A stretch of DNA of 64,000 nt from Oxalicibacterium faecigallinarum (GCF_014635705.1 NZ_BMDI01000001.1:372001-436000); one strand, 5' to 3'. Shown: positions 51,581 through 59,815, counted from the stretch's first letter. The notes: generated by a model not told the origin, from the sequence alone. Made by a program: numbers and translations.

Positions 51581-52540
51581 ATGCCAGCGCCACCAGAAAG
51601 AAATGAAATCTCGGATGCCTACCCGAATCCTTCAAACGCGACCATGCGGATCGGCATGGGGCGGCTTTGGGATTTCGTTACCGGCCTCCTAGGTCTTACC
51701 GGCAATGCAGCCGATGCGCGATCAGCATTGGGTGTGCCGTCTGAAACAGACGCCATGCTGCTTGGTAATCCGGTAGCGTCAACGCAGTCTGCAGGAAACA
51801 AGAGCACGCGGCTTGCGACCACGGAGTTTGCTGATCGTGTATTTAACGGCGTAACCACACTATCAGTAGCTGGCACTGGTGACATTACGTTGACGGCAAC
51901 TGAGTGCGGGACAGGCATTTTGATTTTGACGGGGGCGAGAACGGCCAACGGGAATATCATCGTTCCGACTGCTGGATGGCGTCAGATTGTAGAGAACTCC
52001 ACAACAGGTGCCTTCTCACTTACCGTTAAAACTGTCGCGGGTGCGGGCGTCACTGTCACGCAGGGTAAGCAGAAAGAACTATTCAGCGATGGTGTGGCTG
52101 TGCTTGATGCAAATACTGATATCAATGCTCTACCCGTTGGCGCGATCTTCGACCACGCTGGTACGACTGCGCCTGCTGGTTCTCTGATATGTCCTACCGC
52201 GCCCACAACGGTATCGCGCACGACTTACGCCGCCTTATGGACTGCTATCGGTACGACGTGGGGGGCGGGTGACGGAAGTACGACGTTCAACATCCCTTGG
52301 TTTCCCGTTGGTCAGGTTGGGGTTCAAGCGAATGGCAATGTTGGCACCAACACAGTGGGGCAGAACTTAACCCACATACACGAAGGTTCGTCAGGGGTTA
52401 CTGGGTACGTTGGCACAGGTTCGGGTGGGGCGGCAGGCGGCGGAAACCCAGTCCCTAGCGGCGCTTCTCAAATGCTTTCCAACGGCGGTTCCGCGAACTT
52501 GCCTGCAGGCCAGCGCGTCCTCAAGTGCGTCAAATTTTAA
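51581..52540 (+). CDS. Tail fibre protein with collar domain
   Basis: The 319-residue protein has a short N-terminal attachment region and a beta-rich middle. The C-terminal phage tail-collar domain starts at LPVGAIFDHAGTTAPAGSLI and continues ALWTAIGTTWGAGDGSTTFN. A Gly-rich end follows. It is probably a side or tip fibre involved in host binding. ATG 51581 follows the previous stop by two bases. A TTG two codons upstream is an alternative. Confidence 0.88.
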   Translation: MPAPPERNEISDAYPNPSNATMRIGMGRLWDFVTGLLGLTGNAADARSALGVPSETDAMLLGNPVASTQSAGNKSTRLATTEFADRVFNGVTTLSVAGTGDITLTATECGTGILILTGARTANGNIIVPTAGWRQIVENSTTGAFSLTVKTVAGAGVTVTQGKQKELFSDGVAVLDANTDINALPVGAIFDHAGTTAPAGSLICPTAPTTVSRTTYAALWTAIGTTWGAGDGSTTFNIPWFPVGQVGVQANGNVGTNTVGQNLTHIHEGSSGVTGYVGTGSGGAAGGGNPVPSGASQMLSNGGSANLPAGQRVLKCVKF

Positions 52541-52549
52541 GGGGTGATG

Positions 52550-53203
52550 ATGGAAGTTAAAACAGTCTATTTGTTTGATGAGGTAACGGGCGAACACAAG
52601 GGTGAATATCGGGCGCAGGCTTGCCCGATGAATCCAGGGAAATTCATCGTTCCTACTCATTCGACTGATGTGCTGCCACTGGCGCCGCGTGCTGGATTTG
52701 CCGACGTATGGAACGGCACCGAACGCACTTACGTGCCTGACCACCGTGGACAAACCATTTATGACCAGGCGACTGGACTGCCTGCTGAATGTGACTACCT
52801 TGGCGATCTGCAAGCAGGGTGGGGCATGTCGCCGCCTTTCCATGTCATTAAGCAAAACAAGCTGGTCCAGATCGATCAGAAGTGGGCTGTTGCCAACATG
52901 TCTCACTTTGAATACGGCAGCTATCTGATTGGTTGTGACCAGATCGACCGTATGAATATCGATGGTGTGGCCGGTCACATCGCATTGTTTGGCACTTTCC
53001 CGGCTGACTTCCCCGGCTTCTGGAAGGCGAAAGACTTGGCCGGCCAGACCGCACTGGTGCCGATGAATTCGGTCAACGATTTTCGTGCGATGTACGCCGC
53101 CATGACAGCGCGTGGATCGGCCAACTTTGCACACGCGCAATCGCTCAAGGCGACATTGGCGGATGCCACCACCGAAGCGGAGATTGCCGCAATCGTCTGG
53201 TAG
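52550..53203 (+). CDS. Tail fibre assembly-like protein (DUF4376 type)
   Basis: The 217-residue protein has an N-terminal part resembling tail fibre assembly proteins (VYLFDEVTGEHKGEYRAQAC) and a C-terminal DUF4376-like region (FWKAKDLAGQTALVPMNSVN, then DFRAMYAAM). It should help fold or attach the preceding fibre. I chose the second of two tandem ATGs because AAGGGG then lies five bases away. Confidence 0.8.
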   Translation: MEVKTVYLFDEVTGEHKGEYRAQACPMNPGKFIVPTHSTDVLPLAPRAGFADVWNGTERTYVPDHRGQTIYDQATGLPAECDYLGDLQAGWGMSPPFHVIKQNKLVQIDQKWAVANMSHFEYGSYLIGCDQIDRMNIDGVAGHIALFGTFPADFPGFWKAKDLAGQTALVPMNSVNDFRAMYAAMTARGSANFAHAQSLKATLADATTEAEIAAIVW

Positions 53204-53222
53204 AGCGACTTCGCATACACAC

Positions 53223-53236
53223 AAGGCACCTTCGGG
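53223..53236 (+). terminator. UUCG-loop hairpin before the lysis genes (core)
   Basis: AAGGCACC, TTCG and GGTGCCTT (53223-53242) are followed by TTTCTTTTT. It separates fibre genes from the lysis cassette and is the fourth hairpin of this kind in the late region. Confidence 0.8.
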
Positions 53237-53260
53237 TGCCTTTTTCTTTTTGGGGAATCC

Positions 53261-53632
53261 ATGGCTGAGCCAAATTTGACCGGTGCCGCAATTGCCGGCA
53301 CCGCGATCACGTTCTCCGGAACGCTGATTGGCATGCCCTTTGACACGCTGCTGGCTGGCTTTGCGGGCGGGCTGGTGGCGTTGTCTTACCTGCCCGGATC
53401 GCTGACGGTGGCGCGGGTAGTGGGGTCGTTGCTCAGCTCTACCTTGCTTGCCGGCTTCTTTGCGCAGCTGGTCGCGCAATGTGCCTTCACTTACTTGCCC
53501 TGGACGCGCGAGCTTGGCGAGACCATGCGCGTGGCGTCGGCCGGTGGCTTGGGTATCTGTTCGCAGGTACTGATACCGCTGGGTCTTAACTGGATCACGT
53601 CAAGGAGCAATCGCACGGGAGGTCAATCTTGA
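53261..53632 (+). CDS. Putative holin
   Basis: The 123-residue hydrophobic protein has three or four membrane segments (about 8-26, 30-48, 55-75, 95-112) and a charged tail. It lies directly before the second small membrane protein, endolysin and spanins, so a holin role is likely. No sequence family is named. Its stop shares a base with the next ATG. Confidence 0.75.
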   Translation: MAEPNLTGAAIAGTAITFSGTLIGMPFDTLLAGFAGGLVALSYLPGSLTVARVVGSLLSSTLLAGFFAQLVAQCAFTYLPWTRELGETMRVASAGGLGICSQVLIPLGLNWITSRSNRTGGQS

Positions 53633-53901
53633 TGACGCTAATCGTTTCCATGGTGGCGGCACTCGTCATCCTCGTTCACGGCGTGTTCTTCGCCATCAAC
53701 CGCATGTCGCGCTGCACGCCTTTGCCATTCCGGCTGGGGTGGCTTGCCGTCACGATCGGGGCATTGGCCTATCTGGTCAGCCCTTTTTACGGTTACCGGC
53801 CTCCATCGATTCTGGAGGCTTTTTTGTTGTCCGGTCTGGCCATGTTCGTTTTGTTTGATAAGCGATGCCGCCAGCGTAGAAAAGGAGATGTGCCGCGATG
53901 A
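53632..53901 (+). CDS. Second putative holin or antiholin
   Basis: The 89-residue protein has membrane segments at about 3-22, 35-50 and 61-77 and a strongly basic tail (DKRCRQRRKGDVPR). Two small membrane proteins in a row before an endolysin suggest a holin/antiholin pair. GGGAGG precedes the start. It overlaps both neighbours (TGATG, ATGA). Confidence 0.75.
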   Translation: MTLIVSMVAALVILVHGVFFAINRMSRCTPLPFRLGWLAVTIGALAYLVSPFYGYRPPSILEAFLLSGLAMFVLFDKRCRQRRKGDVPR

Positions 53902-54338
53902 ATCTGAGTAAACACTTCACATTGGCCGAGTTGACGATATCGCAGGAGGCCGCACGTAGAGGTATCGACAACACGCCATCACCAACAGCGTTGGCGAACC
54001 TAAAACGCGTAGCAGCCGTTCTGGAAGAGGTGCGTGCGTTGTTCGGCATGCCGATCGTCGTGTCGAGTGGGTACCGCTCGCCAGAATTGAATGCGGCAAT
54101 TGGTGGTAGTCGCACCAGCGCACATGTTCTGGGTCTGGCTGCCGACATCAATTGCCCTGGTATCACCCCGACTGTGCTGGCGAGAAAGATCAGAGACAGC
54201 CGCATCATTTTTGACCAGCTGATCCTGGAATATCCAGATCGCGGTGGCTGGGTGCATATTGGCTTATCCGAAAAGTCCCCTCGCGAACAATTGTTCACGA
54301 AGCGCAGCGGAACCGGTTACATGCCGGGGATCGCATGA
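53898..54338 (+). CDS. Endolysin, M15-type peptidase
   Basis: The 146-residue protein has the peptidase M15 pattern: SSGYRSPELNAAIGGSRTSA, then HVLGLAADI, then WVHIG. Zinc ligands are H76, D83 and H120. It should cut the peptide cross-links of murein. No signal peptide is seen, so release depends on the holin. It overlaps both neighbours by four bases. Confidence 0.94.
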   Translation: MNLSKHFTLAELTISQEAARRGIDNTPSPTALANLKRVAAVLEEVRALFGMPIVVSSGYRSPELNAAIGGSRTSAHVLGLAADINCPGITPTVLARKIRDSRIIFDQLILEYPDRGGWVHIGLSEKSPREQLFTKRSGTGYMPGIA

Positions 54339-54844
54339 GTGCCGGTGGCGGTTTCCGCACCTTCATCGATCCGTACCTCGGCGTTCTCAAAGCCGTCGTG
54401 ATCATCGCCGGTGCGCTTGGCCTGATCTGGCTGGGTATGAAAGTCGAGCGGGCTGGATGGGAAAAGAAGCAACGGCTGGCGATCGAGCGGGCGCTGGATG
54501 GTGAGCGTGCTTTGCAGGCCGAGATCAACCAATCCACGTCGGATTACATCGACCAACTAAAGAGACAGATTGCGAGGGCAAATGCACTACCCAAAATTAC
54601 GATGGCCAATGATTGCACTGTTCCTGCCGCTGTTGGTAGCGTGCTCAACGACGCCCAGCGGATGCATGCAGATGCCGGCGATGAGTCCGGAACTGGCGCA
54701 GCCCGCCCGGCAGCTGATTCCACATGCGCAGCCGAGCTCGACATCGCCAAGCGAAACTATGCAGAAGTCTGCATCCCCAACGCCGCGCAGTTGAACAAGC
54801 TGCAGGAACAGTGGGAGTTGGTTCGCTCTGGGATGCTAAAGTGA
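54335..54844 (+). CDS. Inner-membrane spanin (Rz-like)
   Basis: The 169-residue protein has one N-terminal membrane helix (about 16-35) and a long coiled-coil periplasmic domain (40-80), with further helices and several Cys. This is the layout of an i-spanin. The Rz1-type lipoprotein gene is nested inside it in another frame. It follows the endolysin with an ATGA overlap. The pair should join inner and outer membranes in lysis. Confidence 0.88.
   Translation: MSAGGGFRTFIDPYLGVLKAVVIIAGALGLIWLGMKVERAGWEKKQRLAIERALDGERALQAEINQSTSDYIDQLKRQIARANALPKITMANDCTVPAAVGSVLNDAQRMHADAGDESGTGAARPAADSTCAAELDIAKRNYAEVCIPNAAQLNKLQEQWELVRSGMLK
54582..54794 (+). CDS. Outer-membrane spanin (Rz1-like), nested in Rz-like gene
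   Basis: The 70-residue lipoprotein lies entirely within the i-spanin gene in the +1 frame. It has a signal sequence with lipobox LVAC (Cys21) followed by a short Pro/Ser-rich mature part, the features of Rz1. GAGGG lies close before ATG 54582. Nested Rz/Rz1 pairs are well known, which supports the call. Confidence 0.85.
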   Translation: MHYPKLRWPMIALFLPLLVACSTTPSGCMQMPAMSPELAQPARQLIPHAQPSSTSPSETMQKSASPTPRS

Positions 54845-54932
54845 TGTGCATGGTTAATCGTGATTTATATGGCTGCAATTCTCTTGGCTTGTGAAGTTGT
54901 GGCTTTGAGTAGTTTTGAAATGGAGTTTAAAA

Positions 54933-55190
54933 ATGGCATCTTGGTATGAAATGCTGAAGGAAGCTATGGTCCGCGATGGAGAGGACTTTGATAAGCGATC
55001 TTGCACGCTAGATGAAGAGGCGCTGAAAAAAGAATTTGACAGTGTGCACGGCGATCCTGAGGGCGCTGCATTCACTGCGTGGGGTGAGAAGTGGGTGTAT
55101 TTCCCGCTTTGCTACGATGGTGGGGAGTGGGTTGGGCATGCGCCACGTAACGTATGCGACATCTCTATGGCGCATCAGGGTGGCTGGTAA
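54933..55190 (+). CDS. Small hypothetical phage protein (85 residues)
   Basis: The protein has an acidic N-terminal part (MLKEAMVRDGEDFDKRSCTL) and a compact aromatic C-terminus (WGEKWVYFPLCYDGGEWVGH). GGAG lies eight bases before the ATG. It follows the spanin genes. The C-terminal pattern recurs in small phage proteins but I assign no function. Confidence 0.75.
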   Translation: MASWYEMLKEAMVRDGEDFDKRSCTLDEEALKKEFDSVHGDPEGAAFTAWGEKWVYFPLCYDGGEWVGHAPRNVCDISMAHQGGW

Positions 55191-55193
55191 TAA

Positions 55194-55505
55194 TTACTGA
55201 CGCCTTGTCGAGTGGTGAAAATTAAGTAAGGGCGGGATCTTACGACCCCGCTTGACGCTTACAGAAGTTTGCTCATTACCTCGCTGGCAAGAGCGCCAGT
55301 AATCAAGGTAATGTGCAAGCTTCTGATGGCGACCTTCTCGCTGACGCATAGCGCCAGCTTGAAGCTTTTTGTGAAAAAGTAGATCTTCACAATTGCCTTT
55401 CTGGAAAGGCGCTCCGTTGCATTTGTGCGTGCATTTGCAATTAGCGTTTGCTTGATTACAAAACTGTACGTTATGCTTAATGCATCGAAGCCACTTTCCT
55501 CGCAT
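55194..55505 (-). CDS. Possible Cys-rich small protein
   Basis: The 103-residue frame starts MRGKWLRCIKHNVQFC and contains a cluster of six Cys (also ANCKCTHKC and KGNC), then a basic, helical tail. The Cys spacing looks like a metal site and the sequence is protein-like. There is no ribosome-binding site, and the start lies next to a terminator hairpin. I give it as a weak candidate. Another frame here is less convincing. Confidence 0.35.
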   Translation of the reverse strand: MRGKWLRCIKHNVQFCNQANANCKCTHKCNGAPFQKGNCEDLLFHKKLQAGAMRQREGRHQKLAHYLDYWRSCQRGNEQTSVSVKRGRKIPPLLNFHHSTRRQ

Positions 55506-55526
55506 GGGTTGGTCGGTGTAGATACC

Positions 55527-55557
55527 AAAGACCCCGCCCACCGGGGTCTTTATTCTT
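55527..55557 (+). terminator. Terminator after the lysis region
   Basis: A 10-bp perfect stem (AAAGACCCCG with CGGGGTCTTT, five-base loop) is followed by ATTCTTT. It ends the late rightward transcript. Confidence 0.85.
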
Positions 55558-55779
55558 TCTACGCATGGTTGTCTCAAGCTGTGTCCACTTGGCAACGTGT
55601 TTCCATTGTAAAGATTTCTAGAAATCGCGTTTTTTAGTGGCCGGTATTTCTGCGTTTTTTATGTCATTTGCTTAAGCGCGAAATTGTCGATGAGGCTGTA
55701 ACCCGCATGCGGTATAGCTGAAAATATTTTGTCTGAAATTCGCAACAGTTATAGATCGGCTCATATGCTGTGTTGAAAT
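55558..55779. other. Gap before the SOS cassette
   Basis: I see no gene here. The stretch is AT-rich. With the weak candidate to its left, about 590 bases (55191-55779) lack a firm gene and may be a site of cargo exchange between phages. Confidence 0.4.
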
Positions 55780-56451
55780 TCAGAACAAGGAATCGCTCGT
55801 TGCCTGCTTCTTGCGTGGCGCTTGTGGCGCTGGCTCTGCCGCCATCAACTCAGCCGGATACGTTCTAAAAAACGTCCGCGCCTCTTCCGTATCCCTGCAT
55901 CCTAGCCAGTCATCCCAGTGATCGCGTGGCACGATGATCAGCGATCGCTTCTCGTCACCTGGTCGGTGAAAGCGTCGCATCAAAGGGTGATCGTCCGAAT
56001 TGACGGTCAGCTGCGTGAAGGATCGCGCCGCGATCTCATCACCATCCATCCAGTTCTTCCAGATACCGGCCACGGCAAACAGCGAGCCGTCGGCCATGCC
56101 GATCTTCCAGCGCACGGCCTTGCCGGTTTCCCAATTGGGTTCGTAAAAGTGGCGTAGCGGCACCAGGCAGCGCTGGCCATCTTTCCATGCGCGCGAAAAA
56201 CTGCGCTTCTGGCCAACGGTTTCGGCCCTGGCATTCATGGTGCTGAATTTGCGCACGCCTTCCGGAATCCGTTTTTGCGGCACCATGCCATAGCTGGCCA
56301 GCATGCCGGTACGTGAGTCGCCGTTGCCAGTGATGATCGGTGCCAGATAATCCTGCCAGACTTCTTCCTTCCATTCCGTCTGTTCAAAGACCGGCGCGCT
56401 GAACGTCTCGATCATCTCGGTCGGGGTAGGTGCTTTGTAGTTGACGCACAT
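55780..56451 (-). CDS. SRAP-domain protein (YedK/HMCES family)
   Basis: The 223-residue protein has the SRAP catalytic set: Cys2 exposed after Met removal (MCVNYKAPTP), N73 in MNARAE, E104 in HFYEP and a downstream His (155 or 162). These enzymes bind abasic sites in single-stranded DNA covalently and shield them. I chose the ATG that places Cys at position 2. An upstream extension would destroy the active site. It is divergent from umuDC across a LexA box, so SOS co-regulation is likely. Confidence 0.93.
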   Translation of the reverse strand: MCVNYKAPTPTEMIETFSAPVFEQTEWKEEVWQDYLAPIITGNGDSRTGMLASYGMVPQKRIPEGVRKFSTMNARAETVGQKRSFSRAWKDGQRCLVPLRHFYEPNWETGKAVRWKIGMADGSLFAVAGIWKNWMDGDEIAARSFTQLTVNSDDHPLMRRFHRPGDEKRSLIIVPRDHWDDWLGCRDTEEARTFFRTYPAELMAAEPAPQAPRKKQATSDSLF

Positions 56452-56538
56452 GGCGGTCCTTTTACTGTTGCTGCAATGATTGCATGAATTGCAATACAAG
56501 GCAGATTTAATTGCCAATCGGTTAGGCGTCTGCATATA

Positions 56539-56554
56539 CTGTATGCACATACAG
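56539..56554. promoter_or_regulatory. LexA (SOS) box between SRAP gene and umuD
   Basis: CTGTATGCACATACAG fits the CTGT-N8-ACAG LexA box, and the palindrome arms extend to 10 bp on each side. It ends eight bases before umuD, so bound LexA would block umuDC, and possibly the divergent SRAP gene 88 bases away. Confidence 0.9.
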
Positions 56555-56562
56555 TATAAATC

Positions 56563-57024
56563 ATGACGAAAATTATCACACCCACAGGCACACTGCCGTT
56601 TAAGCTGATTCCAGCGGCGCATAATCCGCTCAAGCTGCCACTGCCATTTTCCATTTGCCGACTGCCGGCTGGATTTCCATCGCCAGCACAGGACTATATC
56701 GAGCAGTTTTTGGATCTAACGGAGCATTTGGTCCGCAATAAAACTGCGACTTTCTATTTTCGTGTTGCCGGTTGGTCAATGCGTGATGCTGGAATTGAGG
56801 AGGATGATATTTTGGTGGTGGATCGCTCGATTGGCCCCAGGCATGGACATATTGTCGTGGCGACTGTTGATGGGGACTTCACCGTCAAGAAGTTGTACCG
56901 TCGCGCTGGCGTAGTGGAGTTGCGACCGGCCAATCCTGACTTCAAACCGATTGAGTTCTCTGACGGGCAGGAGCTGGTGATCTGGGGCGTGGTCACCTCA
57001 ATCGTACGCAAATTGCAGGCCTGA
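56563..57024 (+). CDS. umuD: UmuD-like SOS mutagenesis protein
   Basis: The 153-residue protein has the LexA/UmuD fold: cleavage site A36-G37 in [13 protein letters not shown], nucleophile S72 (GWSM) and K109 (FTVKK). RecA-driven self-cleavage would yield the active form that joins UmuC as polymerase V. The LexA box lies directly upstream. It precedes umuC by two bases. Phage-borne umuDC can raise mutation rates or DNA damage tolerance. Confidence 0.97.
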   Translation: MTKIITPTGTLPFKLIPAAHNPLKLPLPFSICRLPAGFPSPAQDYIEQFLDLTEHLVRNKTATFYFRVAGWSMRDAGIEEDDILVVDRSIGPRHGHIVVATVDGDFTVKKLYRRAGVVELRPANPDFKPIEFSDGQELVIWGVVTSIVRKLQA

Positions 57025-57026
57025 TC

Positions 57027-58295
57027 ATGTTTGCCCTGGTGGACGTCAATAACTTCTACGTGAGCTGCGAGCGGGTGTTCGATCCCAAGCTGGTCGGGCG
57101 CCCGGTCGTGGTGCTGTCGAATAACGACGGTTGCGCGGTGGCCAGATCCAACGAGGTCAAGGCGCTGGGCGTCAAGATGGGTGCGCCGTGGTTTCAGATG
57201 GCCGACCTGGCCAAGAAGCACGGCATCGTCGCGCTGTCATCCAATTACACGCTGTACGGCGACATGTCCGACCGTGTGATGCAAATCCTCAAAAGCTATG
57301 TGCCCAACGTTGAGGTGTATTCCATCGATGAGAGCTTCCTGCAGCTGGACGGCCTGACCAGTGTGTATCCGTGCTTTACCGACCTTGGCCAGCAGATCAG
57401 GGGCAGGGTGTTGCAGTGGACCGGCCTGCCGGTTTGTGTGGGTATGGCGCCATCCAAGACGCTGGCCAAGCTGGCTAATCATCTGGCAAAGAAAAATCCG
57501 GAATTCGACGGCGTCTGCGATCTGACGGCCATGTCCTTGGCGGACATTGATCGCTACTTCTCCAAGCTGGATGTGGCTGAGGTGTGGGGTATTGGCAGAC
57601 GTCTGTGCGTGCAACTGATCGACCTCGGCATCGAGACCGTGCAGGATCTGCGTAACGCCGATCCGAAGCGCCTGCGCGAGCGCTTCGGCGTGGTGATGGA
57701 GCGCACCGTTAATGAGCTGCAGGGCGTCTCGTGCCTGGCACTGGAAGAGGTCACGCCGCCACGCAAACAGATTGTATCTTCCCGATCATTCGGCCAGATG
57801 GTCACCACCTTCAACGAGCTGCGCGAATCGGTATCTACATACATGACCAGTGCTGCAGAAAAGCTGCGTGGCCAAGACAGCGTGTGCAACCTGGTACACG
57901 TGTTTGTCGAGACCAACCGATTCCGCGAGGATCACAAACAATACAACGCCAGCATGACGGTCCCGCTTACCGAGGCAACCAACGACACCCGCCGCCTGAT
58001 CGCTGCAGCCACGTTTGGCCTGAAGCAGATCTATCGACCAGGCTTTCAGTACAAAAAGGCAGGCGTGATCCTGATGGAGCTGCAGCCGGCAGCGGTGCGG
58101 CAGCAATTGCTATTCAAAGAAGAAGACCCGCGATCGGCAAAGCTGATGCAGACATTGGACGCGCTCAATGGCCAGTTCGGCCGCAATACGCTGTTCATGG
58201 GATCGTCAGGCATCCAGCATCGCTGGTCGGCCAAGTTTGAGAGTAAGACGCCGAGATACACGACGGATTGGAGCGAATTGCCGACAGTAAATTAG
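57027..58295 (+). CDS. umuC: UmuC-like translesion DNA polymerase
   Basis: The 422-residue Y-family polymerase has catalytic D6 ([14 protein letters not shown]) and D101-E102 (SIDESF). The helix-hairpin-helix region and the little-finger domain follow, with a C-terminal UmuC-specific part. With UmuD it should make polymerase V. Length matches E. coli UmuC. It is cotranscribed with umuD. Confidence 0.97.
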   Translation: MFALVDVNNFYVSCERVFDPKLVGRPVVVLSNNDGCAVARSNEVKALGVKMGAPWFQMADLAKKHGIVALSSNYTLYGDMSDRVMQILKSYVPNVEVYSIDESFLQLDGLTSVYPCFTDLGQQIRGRVLQWTGLPVCVGMAPSKTLAKLANHLAKKNPEFDGVCDLTAMSLADIDRYFSKLDVAEVWGIGRRLCVQLIDLGIETVQDLRNADPKRLRERFGVVMERTVNELQGVSCLALEEVTPPRKQIVSSRSFGQMVTTFNELRESVSTYMTSAAEKLRGQDSVCNLVHVFVETNRFREDHKQYNASMTVPLTEATNDTRRLIAAATFGLKQIYRPGFQYKKAGVILMELQPAAVRQQLLFKEEDPRSAKLMQTLDALNGQFGRNTLFMGSSGIQHRWSAKFESKTPRYTTDWSELPTVN

Positions 58296-58330
58296 AGGTG
58301 TTATTGTGCGCAAAAAAACTAGGAGTGTGC

Positions 58331-59068
58331 ATGTCTGCTTCATATAAAGCTGCGGTATTAGCAATAAACTCGCTTACGAAAGCCGGGGCTGTGGTTCTAG
58401 GTTTGTCCGCACTGCTTATAGCGGCTGGTTGGCATGAGGTGACAATTTACTATGCTCAGCTAGGAGCATCATGGGCGGTGCAGCTATATTCGCCAGGCAT
58501 GTTAATGACTGCTGGATTGCTAAATATTGCGATGCTAGCAACGACAAGCTACGTCGCATTGATAATTTTGATTAGAAGCGATTATTCAGAGCAAAAATTG
58601 CAGGTTTTTGCCCAAGCATGCATGGGTTTAGGATTTGTTCTAGGTACTGCCACACTTCACACTCAGGACTTGATATCCCACGAAATATTGATTGGTGGGC
58701 TTGTTCTATTTTCGAGGTGCATATTCACAATGGGCGTGGGGATGAGCTTCGCTGCCTTAGTGAGAAGAATTAGGGACGATGGTCTTGAGTGGAATGAAAA
58801 GCATCTTGGTTTGATGGTGGCGTGGCTCTATTTCGGTATCGTCATGAGTGCGTTACCGCAAGCACAGTACACAGCAAAAAGGGATTCGTCTTTAGAGAGA
58901 AGCGCGCTGGCAAATGTCAAAATTAAAGATGAAGATGGTGTTTGGAGACTTTTGGCCGCGGGCGATAAGCTGATTTTGATGCAAATTCAAGAAGGGCATG
59001 CATCGATTTTTAAAGTTATCCAGCCGGAGACCGCTGAATGGATATCAAAAGATAAGTCCTTAAAGTGA
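58331..59068 (+). CDS. Membrane protein next to attR, likely cargo gene
   Basis: The 245-residue protein has about five membrane helices (about 16-38, 52-72, 77-98, 115-150, 160-178). A C-terminal soluble domain of about 60 residues follows. ATG 58331 has AGGAG at ideal spacing. A longer frame overlaps umuC and is not used. It is AT-rich compared with umuC and is the last prophage gene, a common place for defence or exclusion genes. No family recognised. Confidence 0.8.
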   Translation: MSASYKAAVLAINSLTKAGAVVLGLSALLIAAGWHEVTIYYAQLGASWAVQLYSPGMLMTAGLLNIAMLATTSYVALIILIRSDYSEQKLQVFAQACMGLGFVLGTATLHTQDLISHEILIGGLVLFSRCIFTMGVGMSFAALVRRIRDDGLEWNEKHLGLMVAWLYFGIVMSALPQAQYTAKRDSSLERSALANVKIKDEDGVWRLLAAGDKLILMQIQEGHASIFKVIQPETAEWISKDKSLK

Positions 59069-59078
59069 TAGTAATCTC

Positions 59079-59100
59079 TGGGTGACTTTTGGGTGAGTCG
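59079..59100 (+). promoter_or_regulatory. Candidate integrase arm-type site, right
   Basis: The same tandem TGGGTGA box pair as at 21681-21702, with one base changed, lies 90 bases inside attR. In the excised phage the two elements would flank the attP core on both sides in the same orientation. Confidence 0.55.
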
Positions 59101-59190
59101 ATACGGATTTACTGTGCATAACAGGGCATGAATAGGTGGCGAACGCTCTTCAGTACTGTTTAAAATCAATCACTTAGAATCAACAGGCAA

Positions 59191-59241
59191 GCTACGAACC
59201 AAGGGGTCGTGGGTTCGATTCCTGCCAGCCGCACCAAAACA
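59191..59241. repeat. attR: prophage right attachment site
   Basis: These 51 bases are identical to attL (21576-21626) and reproduce the 3' half of tRNA-Arg, without its 5' half. It is thus a tRNA fragment marking the host-phage junction. Confidence 0.97.
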
Positions 59242-59252
59242 AGCAGTAAAGA

Positions 59253-59292
59253 AACGGGTCAGTGCCACAAGCGCTGGCCCGTTTTTCTTTTT
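59253..59292 (+). terminator. Original host terminator of tRNA-Arg
   Basis: The stem ACGGGTCAG with CTGGCCCGT (one G-T pair) is followed by TTTTTCTTTTT. It matches the phage-side terminator at 21641-21676 in place and partly in sequence. Before integration it ended the tRNA-Arg transcript. Confidence 0.8.
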
Positions 59293-59604
59293 GCGTAACG
59301 GTTTTCCCTGCATTACCTATCTGCGGTCGGTGTCGCGTAATGTTCCGACACATTGCTTGGCGTATGGCCATCAAAACTGCCTATCCTGATCGGGTGTCAG
59401 AACACAAGGCGCAATCGGATGGCAATGCAAAGGCGTAACTGCTGCATCTGTTTTCCCCACGCAACGGGCTTTTTCCTTTCGTGGTGCCAGTGATGAAGGG
59501 TCTGTTGCCATCGACTTGACAGACTAGGTGTGAAGAATCACCGCGCCTCTTCCAGATGGCTGCAGCTACGTTTGCTTAAAAGAGATCTACCGCTCAGACT
59601 CTAT
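59293..59604. other. Host intergenic region without recognised gene
   Basis: No open frame with a ribosome-binding site was found. A TTGACA at 59516-59521 could be a -35 box, but no fitting -10 is seen. The stretch may hold the promoter of the structured RNA or tRNA unit to its right. Confidence 0.4.
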
Positions 59605-59753
59605 CGAGATTGAATTGAGGGGGTATATTGCCAAGTGGCTGCACTTCGGTCATAATCGCAAACTTGCTTGGCAAGCGAAAGTTTGCCGGCGACGAAGAAT
59701 TCCACGTCTTCATGTTCAGGATTTCCAAGAGGAAGCTGATGCTTCCTTTTTTG
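59605..59753 (+). ncRNA. Candidate structured small RNA upstream of tRNA-Cys
   Basis: The stretch contains a hairpin at 59658-59686 with an 8-bp outer stem (GCAAACTT with AAGTTTGC) and an inner GCTT/AAGC stem. It ends in a strong terminator at 59731-59753 (AGGAAGC, TGAT, GCTTCCT, then TTTTT). No protein frame explains the terminator. It could be a small RNA or the processed leader of the tRNA unit. The promoter is not identified. Confidence 0.3.
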
Positions 59754-59815
59754 TTCATGAGGAAGTTGCAAGTCGTTGGTGTGTTTCAGAAAATCGAAAT
59801 CACAACGCACCCTAT

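Noticed and set aside
55259-55528. 89-residue minus-strand frame after the spanin genes
   Set aside because: TTG start inside a terminator hairpin and no ribosome-binding site. The overlapping Cys-rich frame is slightly better and is listed with low confidence.
57593-57608. Fifth copy of the 16-bp palindrome in umuC
   Set aside because: Only the 11-base core GCAGACGTCTG matches. It encodes a conserved GRRLC stretch of UmuC, so chance and protein constraint explain it, although the spacing of 7.4 kb would fit.
59192-59374. 60-residue minus-strand frame across attR
   Set aside because: It is the complement of the tRNA-Arg fragment and its terminator.
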